DNA from: Pyrrhosoma nymphula
Taxonomy: Eukaryota; Arthropoda; Insecta; Odonata; Coenagrionidae
DNA length: 64,000 nt
Direction: 5' to 3'
Assembly (NCBI GenBank): GCA_963573305.1
Contig: OY754329.1
Span: forward strand, 65,965,084 to 66,029,083
Position 1 is the stretch's first letter. Each line of letters starts with the position of its first letter. Below, one piece after another: positions 57,885 to 64,000 of the stretch. The notes beneath the pieces are model-generated. The model saw nothing but the letters and a program-made list of their open reading frames with translations. It made no database searches and had not been told where the DNA came from. The translations under genes and the position numbers were made by a program.

Positions 57885-58035
57885 CCAAACGAATACAGTT
57901 CCCCGTTCGCCTTGCCTTCTCAATGAGCATCAACCAGGCATAAGGTCAATCGCTTCAAGTGTGTGGATTAAATTTTGGAAATCCATGCTTTTCGCGTGGT
58001 CAATCATATGTTGCATGCTCACGTGTGGGACAGAC
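57885..58035 (+). pseudogene. Displaced helicase C-terminal piece
   Basis: The DNA AATACAGTTCCCCGTTCGCC, then CTTCTCAATGAGCATCAACC and TTCAAGTGTGTGGATTAAAT, is a second copy of 58724-58865 (TACAGTTCCCCGTTCGCTTT, TTCTCAATGAAAATCAACAA). It lies upstream of the rest of the helicase, so the order is scrambled. It has many differences and no long open frame. Confidence 0.7.
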
Positions 58036-58099
58036 CAGTGATACCAAATTAAACACCAGCTGATGAACTCACTTCAAAGCGTCGCAACTTTGGAGATAT

Positions 58100-58890
58100 G
58101 TGCAGAAACTCACGTTAACGACCAATATGCGCGTAAATCCACAGCGCAATGTGTCAACCATATTTTCAAAACGGCTACTGGACATTGGTAATAGGAAATT
58201 ACCAGTTTATGCCGACACAAAATATATTTTAATTCGATTGAACTTTTGTGTTATTGTTCCATCGATCTAACAGTTGATTAAGAAAGTTTTTCCACAAATT
58301 GTCACCAATTACAAAAATCACCAATGGCTTTGCAAACGTGCTATTTTGGCGGGTAAAGACGTCAATGCAATCAACTACGCCATCCACGAACAGATTTCGG
58401 ACGAGCAAGTCACCTACAAATCGATTGACAGCGTAATGAATGCGTACGAGATTTTTAATTATCCAATTGAGTTTTTTAATTTGTTGGATCTTTCTGGTGT
58501 ATTACCGCACAAATTGTCACTCAATCTCGGCACAACAAAAATTCTTTGCGCAACATTAATGCACCATGATTGTGCAATGGATCCAGGTTCACTGTCAAAC
58601 AACTGATGCCAAATGTCATCTAAGCGACAATTCTGAATGGCGAGTCAAAAAGTAAAGAAGTGCCTATTCCACGTATTGCCATAATTCCCACTGACATGCC
58701 ATTTGTTATCAAACGACTACAGTTCCCCGTTCGCTTTGCATTCTCAATGAAAATCAACAAGGCACGAGGCCAATCGCTTCATGTGTGTGGATTAAATCTG
58801 CAAAATCTATGCTTTTCACTCGGTCAATTAGGTATAAGTTGCATGCTTATGAGTGGGACAGCCGAAAAATTCATTTGTTTTTGCAGAGGG
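58100..58890 (+). pseudogene. PIF1-type helicase C-terminal part (Helitron)
   Basis: From about 58100 one frame reads RYVQKLTLTTNMRVNPQ, LLDIGNRKLPVYAD, and, after one TAA, the open part 58274-58606 with KKVFPQIVTNYKNHQWLCKR, AILAGKDVNAINYAI and TYKSIDSVMNAYEIFNYPIE followed by FFNLLDLSGVLPHKLSLNLG. These are the late helicase motifs of Helitron RepHel (NMR, NxxWL.ERAIL, YPTEFLNxLxxxGxPPHxLxLKxG). A frameshift then leads to 58660-58896 with VIKRLQFPVRFAFSMKINKA and RGQSLHVCGLNL, the family's RxQFPxxLAFAMTINKSQGQ motif VI. One stop and one shift make it inactive. Confidence 0.85.
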
Positions 58891-59044
58891 CGGTAGGACC
58901 AAAAATATTGTATATCCGATAGTACTAGAATAAAATTTCCTTTCATTTATTTTGAACATGTAAACGTGTCTGCTTTGTATATGTATGCCTACTTTGAAAG
59001 AAAAATAGGCATTTAAACGAATGCCGGGCACAGCTAGTTCTTAA

Positions 59045-60325
59045 TATAAGACGGTAAGTAATACCCAGCAATATTTACATCACTAGAAAGTATTGAAGTT
59101 TGTAATTACATGCATCAACGCACAGAGACGCCACAAGAAAAGACCAGTCCTAACAAATCATATGGCATTAGAATTCCAAAAGTGATCGCTAAACAGGATG
59201 CCTCTGGAAATAATTGGTAAAAAGGTATCAAATTATTTTGTCCAACAATAATGCGGTCTAGACATATAAGTTTGCGAGAAGGCAACGCAGTCTTTTTCTG
59301 AGATTTCTATTAACTTTTTCATGATAAAGAAAGGTAGTAGTGAAATCCTAAAGTAGATACGAACAAGAAATGGCTAGAAAAGCTGAGCAATTTAAGGAAA
59401 TTTGAGCATAAGTTGATTACTAAGGTAATTATGTTTAGCATAATTTCCACATCTCTTATCTGCAAATTGACCAAAATTTTAATTTTCGTATTGAAAGTTT
59501 TTGAGGCTTTGGTCAATTGATTGCAAACACTTAAATACCTATTTCAAACGCTACTATTCAATAATTAAAATTCTTCAGCAATATTAAAATTAAAAAAAAA
59601 ACAATTGTAAACGCATTATAAAACAGAATATCATTCAAGATTGCAAACAACAGTCTTGAAGCTTAAAATATTATTTTTCGATAACAAATAACAATTTTTT
59701 TGATATATCAGTGAACAATGAACCGTAAATAGGTTTCCATTCTCTTTTGAAGAGTTAAAGCTCCAATTCCATTCCATATAACCATTGAAAAAGACGTAAA
59801 TGCGAACTCAGGACATAAACCGTCAACGCAGCATTAAAAACTCGTCCAGAAAGAGGAAAATATCCTAATGGTTTCTTCCGGACCTATAGGTACATTTTTA
59901 TGTAGGTTTATGCCAGTAGAATCGTTTTGCAACGAATGTGTTTTGAGCTTTAATTGGCTTTGAATCGAAATGCCCTACTGACACACAAAAGAGCTCCCAT
60001 TAAAAAATCAATAAATTTCACATTTCGGAAATTCCCACACACACTCACACGTGCAATGGTTAATTAGGGTGGGTGAAAAAAATAACTTTTTTCCCGTAAG
60101 TAATTAGTCCTATAAGCGAAAATTTGCAAATTATGCAAAACCTCCGACGTATTATTCCCCAATAGTATTCCTTTTTCGTATGATAAGTTACGATAACGAG
60201 CTTGGACAAAAATTCAAACTAAACGGATGATTCAAGCGTCAAAACGAAGTATTATTTCTTGTGATACGACACGTGTTAACGATGTGATTTCATATCGCTC
60301 GTCACAATAGTATTTGACTTATTCC
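59045..60325. other. Unassigned AT-rich DNA
   Basis: No gene or repeat recognised. Confidence 0.4.
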
Positions 60326-60329
60326 ATAA

Positions 60330-60640
60330 CAAGGATCAGAAGAGAGGAGGGTGGAAGCATTCCAGATGTGGTGTTTCAGGAGGATGTTAAAGATGTTAAA
60401 CGAGGAGGTCCTCAGACGTGTGAGGGAGTCTCATTGGCTGCTGAAATTACTGAAAAATAGAAGAAATATCTGGATCACAAGGCACGAAACCTTGCTGGCT
60501 TCCATCTTAGAAGGTACTGTGGAGCAGGCATCCCATAGGCTCAAGGCAAAAAAATATAGACTTTATAGACCCAAGTCCGTGAAAAAATGGACCAAAATAA
60601 GGACCATAACGGACTCATAATACGCATGAAAATCAAGGCA
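60330..60640 (+). pseudogene. RT C-terminal tail fragment
   Basis: The 89-codon open frame 60351-60620 reads MEAFQMWCFRRMLKMLNEEV, LRRVRESHWLLKLLKNRRNI and WITRHETLLASILEGTVEQA. It matches the tail of RTE-type ORF2 (usual form AFEMWCYRRMLKI...NEEVLRR...LKNRRxxWIGHxLRHExLLxxxxEGxxEG). Relative to the family a short piece between RMLK and NEEV is missing. Upstream palm motifs are absent. Confidence 0.8.
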
Positions 60641-60644
60641 AATC

Positions 60645-61515
60645 GGATAAAATCTGCATTTTTATGCATTAAAATCTAGAGCTCTAAGACCTATTAAATT
60701 AACAAGTTATAAAAGTCTCCCTTCAGTTCACTGAAGAGGGCCACCTTGTGACCGAAGTACGCGTATCCGACGCATCCTCGTCTTCTGCTGTTTTTGTGCC
60801 CGTTTTTGACTGCGATTTTGCTAGATTGCTGCAAAAGTTCATTTTGACGGTGTCAACCGTCAAAATGAGCATTTTCAGCAGTAGCCATGTTTATTTTATC
60901 CATGAATCCTCCATCACCCGGACTGCGCTTTCGGCATAAAGGGTAGCCATAATCATTGGTTTCGGTTGTTAAATAAAAATGTATGGTGATTCTTAGTGCA
61001 CTTCCTGATTTTCATGCACGGATGTCGTTCATTGCGCAGAATTTCCGAATTTCGGGTAAGAAGCATGTAATGACGCCATTATAACTTTCGCCATCTTATT
61101 ACAGATAGAAGTTTCGGAACAAATGAGTATAAATTTGAACCAGATTCATAGCTGGTTAGGTCGGTAGGTTGGGTTAGGATCACATATGTGTGGTTCTTAG
61201 CGTAACCCGAGAAACACAACGGGGAAATGATCATGAGATCGCTCATGGGCATGTCTTTCAGCATCCAAGTCCAACCTTTGTCGTATTTCTTGCAAGGGCT
61301 CATGTTTTTGCAAGTAACAAATTCCTCTTGCTCTAGAAGATTTATTCGAAAGTTTACTCTTTTTTCTATTAGGCATGTTGATGGATACATTTTTAAGTCC
61401 AAGGAAGGGAAACACAGCGGTGAGTGAGAGTCTTGAAAAGGCAACGCGATCATTGAGTGAATGTAAGTTAACTGCACTTTTACATTTTTAAACATATTTA
61501 AATAACTCGTACGTT
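60645..61515. other. Unassigned DNA under the longest open frame
   Basis: Most of the minus-strand 186-codon frame (61079-61639), the longest of the window, lies here. Its product is rich in S, L, F and Cys, shows no domain or signal I recognise, and its first codons run into the tandem repeat region. I do not call a gene. Confidence 0.35.
60840..60867. repeat. Perfect 12-bp hairpin
   Basis: CATTTTGACGGT at 60840-60851 and its exact inverse at 60856-60867 are separated by 4 bases. Not followed by a T-run, and no known context. Confidence 0.7.
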
Positions 61516-62357
61516 TATGATGTGGGAATTGGTCGAAAAAACCGCTCGCAATCGAAATAAAATTCAACGGGTGTGAAAACAATTTAACGTATTTTATAAG
61601 AAAACCACAAAGCCTGAAGAATACTGTCAACGTAGTCAATTGAAAAGTTCATAACCTAGTATGATATTCGTTGACGTTCCTTCGTTCGTTCGTATGATGT
61701 GGGAATTGATCTAAAAATAGTTCGCAGTCGAAATGAGAGGAAGATGGTTCCACTACGTATAATACATCTGAGTATTAAACGATAATAAACAACGCCGTGT
61801 TTGTTGTAGCAACAGAGACATTATTACCATTAACTATTTACTGCACGTAAATATTCTTCCACGTTTAATTCCTTTATGTGCATCATTTGTTACATAAGTG
61901 TTCTCTTATATGCAGTGCTCCTATGAGAGCTACTTTGAGAATAGACATTGAAGAGTATACTTTTTGTAAATATGCATTGAATTTATCGATTAATCCCCAA
62001 AACAACCTATCATGGGGCCCATGGGATTCTTGGCCCTTCTTATACAGATTTTCTTTTTTCGTTCTCTCATGGGGCAGCAGGAAAACGTGATATAGGCATG
62101 AATATTGAAATTCAAATCTCTGGTTGTCAAGGAAATATGCTATTGTTGATTTCAGAGAAAAATGTGAGATTTTGCATAAAAAACATGATATTCAGACAAT
62201 TACGAATCGTAAAAGAAAATCATTTGAAAGAATTAGAAACTTCATTTAATCAACCATCCGTTAAAAAAATTCCAGCCCTCTATCTTTAGTGAAAATAATT
62301 TTAAAAAGCAAAAAAGGAAACCACTGCACCAAACTCAATGCTAAGCATGGACCACCA

Positions 62358-62393
62358 GGGACCACCAGAGGGGGCCTTTGGGGGTCCTGAGGG
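62358..62393 (+). repeat. G-rich block, quadruplex-prone, copy A
   Basis: Runs GGG, GGGGG, GGGGG and GGG occur within 36 bases, with CCTTT and TCCTGA among the spacers, at the end of the first full tandem unit. The first spacer is 9 bases, so the fit to the strict quadruplex pattern is slightly loose. Confidence 0.5.
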
Positions 62394-63116
62394 ATTTTTA
62401 TTTTAGTTCTTTAACACTTTTAAAAATATGTCAATATTTCGTAACTTCAATGATGTGGGAATAGGTCTAAAAATAGATTGCAATCGTAATGACATGCAGA
62501 CGGTTCCACCACGTGCAATACATCTGAGTATTAAACGATAATAAACGCCGTGTTTGTTGTAGCAACAGAGGCATTATTACCATTACTATTCACTGCACGT
62601 AAAAACTCTTGCACTCTTAGTTCCTTCATGTGTACCGTTTACTACGTAAGTGTTCTCTAATATACATGGAGTGCCCCTATGAGAGCTACTTTGAGAAAAG
62701 ACATTGAAGAGTATAGGTAAATGTTGTAAATATGCATTGAATTTATCGATAACCTCCTGAAGCACTCAATCATGGGGCCCTTGGAACTTTGGGCCTTTCT
62801 TATACATATTTTCTTTCTACATGCTATCATGAGCCAGCAGGAAAATGTAAAGACAGATGCGTGAATATCCATTGAAAATCAAATCTCTGGTTGTCAAGGA
62901 AATACGCTATTGTTGATTTCAGAGAAAAATGTGAGATTTTGCATCAAAAAAACATGATTTTCACACAAATACGAAGCGTAAAAAAAATCGGTTAAATAAT
63001 TAAAAACTTCATTTTCCGATTTAAAAATTCCCAGCCCTCTATCTTGAGTGAAAGTAATTTTAAAAAGCAAAAAAAGAAACTACTGCACCGAACCCAATGC
63101 TTAGCATGGACCACCA

Positions 63117-63151
63117 GGGGGGGCCTTTGGGGCCTTTGGGGGCCCTGAGGG
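63117..63151 (+). repeat. G-quadruplex motif, copy B
   Basis: Four G-runs of 7, 4, 5 and 3 bases (63117-63123, 63129-63132, 63138-63142, 63149-63151) with loops CCTTT, CCTTT and CCCTGA fit the usual G3+N1-7 quadruplex pattern. It ends the second full tandem unit and is the homologue of the block at 62.36 kb, expanded by one CCTTTGGGG unit. Confidence 0.7.
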
Positions 63152-63169
63152 CTTTTTAATATAGCCTAT

Positions 63170-63400
63170 GTTACACCCAGATACATTTTCTCACTACATG
63201 CCAAATTTCAGCTCAATCGGTTTAGTAGTTTTTGCGTGATTGAGCAACGGACAGACAAATACGACAAAAGTTTCTCATTAGCTGCGTTGAATGCATCAAG
63301 GTTTTACCCCGCATTCATCTCTTGACCCACCTTAATCGGTAGACTACCATTAAAAATAATTTGATCATCATTCCATTTTTATATATTAGTATGATGATAA
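63170..63400 (+). mobile_element. RTE/SINE-type 3' tail
   Basis: The text CCAAATTTCAGCTCAATCGG, then TTTAGTAGTTTTTGCGTGAT, CGGACAGACAAA and finally TTTTTATATATTAGTATGAT is the common 3' UTR pattern of arthropod RTE-type elements and their SINEs (AAATTTCATCxxAATCGGTTxAGTAGTTTT...ACAGACAGAC...TATATTAGxAT). It directly follows the tandem array, so the array and tail may be one element. Confidence 0.7.
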
Positions 63401-63404
63401 ACAA

Positions 63405-64000
63405 CCCCAAAATGATACGAGGTGAGTCAAAATTGGCTGGAATCAGTTTAGAATACATTTATACATGATAATGATTATACAAAAGCCTTTCAAAGGTTAA
63501 ACGCCTATCAATTTTGCGTTCATTACGATTCCATTAATATTGCGTAGTATAACCACCATATTTTGAACACATTTCCCGACTCTGAAAATGATCGTTATGG
63601 CGTAAAAAATAGTTTTAATAAATGTTTGTCTTCTTTCTAATTCAATGAACTGAAACTATGAGATTATTAAATAAAGATTATTACGGCATTGTTAAGAATA
63701 GAGTTTAAAGTTTATGGGGACTTTAAATGAAGAGCACGAGTTCGCAGGTAAGTGCGTGTAGTTTTTATTCAATTTTCGGTAGCTGCAGATGGCTTTTATT
63801 CATTTTTTCAATACCTTTTGCATATTTTTTCAATTGAAATATTTGAAAAATGCGGTCAGCAAAAGAAAAATCAAAACAAAACACGTCACGTCCATTTTAT
63901 GGATTAGCCAATGAATGAACACAGATCCGTCAATTGAAACTCTCTCAACAGCTGAATACAGAAGAGAATCAGAAAGAAAAATACATTCCGAAATAAAAAC
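63405..64000. other. Unassigned AT-rich DNA at window end
   Basis: Nothing recognised. Confidence 0.4.

Larger units (their letters stand above)
57382..59040 (+). mobile_element. Helentron/Helitron remnant
   Basis: The 5' end has TTATATATATAAAAAAGAAT followed by a GTTTGTCGGTTCGTG block and GCGATGAAACTTTGGCGAG, which is common at Helentron ends. The 3' end reads AACGAATGCCGGGCACAGCT plus AGTT, very like the GCCGGGTA-CAGCTAGTA end of these elements. Between them lies the C-terminal third of a PIF1-type helicase. The Rep nuclease part and most of the helicase are gone. An extra, displaced piece of the helicase tail sits at 57885-58035. Confidence 0.7.
61519..63165 (+). repeat. Tandem array, 756-bp period
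   Basis: The marker GATGTGGGAATT (or GGGAATA) followed by GGTC/GATC-type text occurs at 61519, 61696 and 62452. The first copy is only about 60 bases. The second (61696-62451) and third (62452 to about 63165) are full length and share long stretches: GAGTATTAAACGATAATAAA, TTTGTTGTAGCAACAGAG, TCTCTGGTTGTCAAGGAAAT and TGAGATTTTGCAT. Each full copy ends in a G-rich block. The 70- and 63-codon frames in copy 2 are broken in copy 3, so coding is unlikely. The unit could be a satellite-like repeat or tandem 5' units of a retroelement whose 3' tail follows. Confidence 0.85.

Noticed and set aside
61670..61695. CGTT microsatellite
   Set aside because: Only three to four imperfect units; too short to list as a feature.
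1..64000. CRISPR arrays, bacterial operons, rRNA genes
   Set aside because: No regularly spaced short repeats, no ribosome-binding-site gene clusters and no rRNA-like blocks. The window is eukaryotic in character.

Overview
This 64 kb window looks like AT-rich, repeat-laden nuclear DNA of a eukaryote, most likely an arthropod and probably an insect. The grounds are the mix of mobile-element remains: decayed RTE-type and CR1-like non-LTR retrotransposons, a Helentron/Helitron helicase remnant, hammerhead-ribozyme motifs like those of Penelope-like retroelements, two copies of a short transposon with a THAP-like ORF start, tRNA-derived SINEs and many small foldback/MITE elements. The species cannot be named from sequence alone. 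No intact host protein gene, rRNA, true tRNA or CRISPR array could be supported. The longest open frames (186, 177, 136 and 133 codons) match no family I recognise and fit chance. The window is best read as intergenic DNA or a long intron.

Layout. 0-9 kb: unannotated DNA with hammerhead-like relics (about 60-110, 1.53, 4.75, 7.19 and 7.27 kb), a SINE-like unit (4.4 kb), and a 33-bp-arm palindrome flanked by 11-bp direct repeats (7.57-7.71 kb). 9.9-10.85 kb: minus-strand RTE-type fragment. 13.6-14.5 kb: TTAA-ended MITE and a degenerate minisatellite. 15.1-20.8 kb: minus-strand reverse transcriptase (RT) tail and several dispersed repeats, including a foldback MITE (19.8 kb). 21.2-21.9 kb: a CpG-dense block with a splice-donor-like end, the only candidate for a host exon or promoter. 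22.3-25.6 kb: RT tails in both directions, the best RT fragment of the window (24.43-25.25 kb, plus) and a SINE. 26.07-26.33 kb: foldback with two convergent hammerhead relics. 28.64-29.47 kb: a long inverted repeat with about 200-bp arms. 33-36 kb: small foldback elements. 36.6-38.24 kb: CR1-like element with a PHD-finger ORF1, an endonuclease stub and a (TATC)n end, followed by RTE-type pieces to 39.1 kb. 40.29-41.66 and 50.35-51.72 kb: two same-strand copies of one 1.37 kb transposon. 42-49 kb: RT tails, a SINE-like unit, MITEs and a second TTAA-ended MITE. 52.4 kb: foldback with a hammerhead relic. 54.07-54.14 kb: the best preserved hammerhead ribozyme. 56.7 kb: hAT-like terminus. 57.4-59.04 kb: Helentron remnant. 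60.3 kb: RT C-terminal tail. 61.5-63.2 kb: tandem array with a 756-bp period and G-quadruplex motifs, followed by an RTE/SINE-type 3' tail.

The parts do not form a pathway. What links them is mobile-element biology. The most notable signal is the repeated appearance of hammerhead-type motifs, one with a nearly complete fold, several of them inside short foldback insertions. Coordinates of repeat edges are from reading by eye and may be off by several bases. Identities are visual estimates, not alignments.
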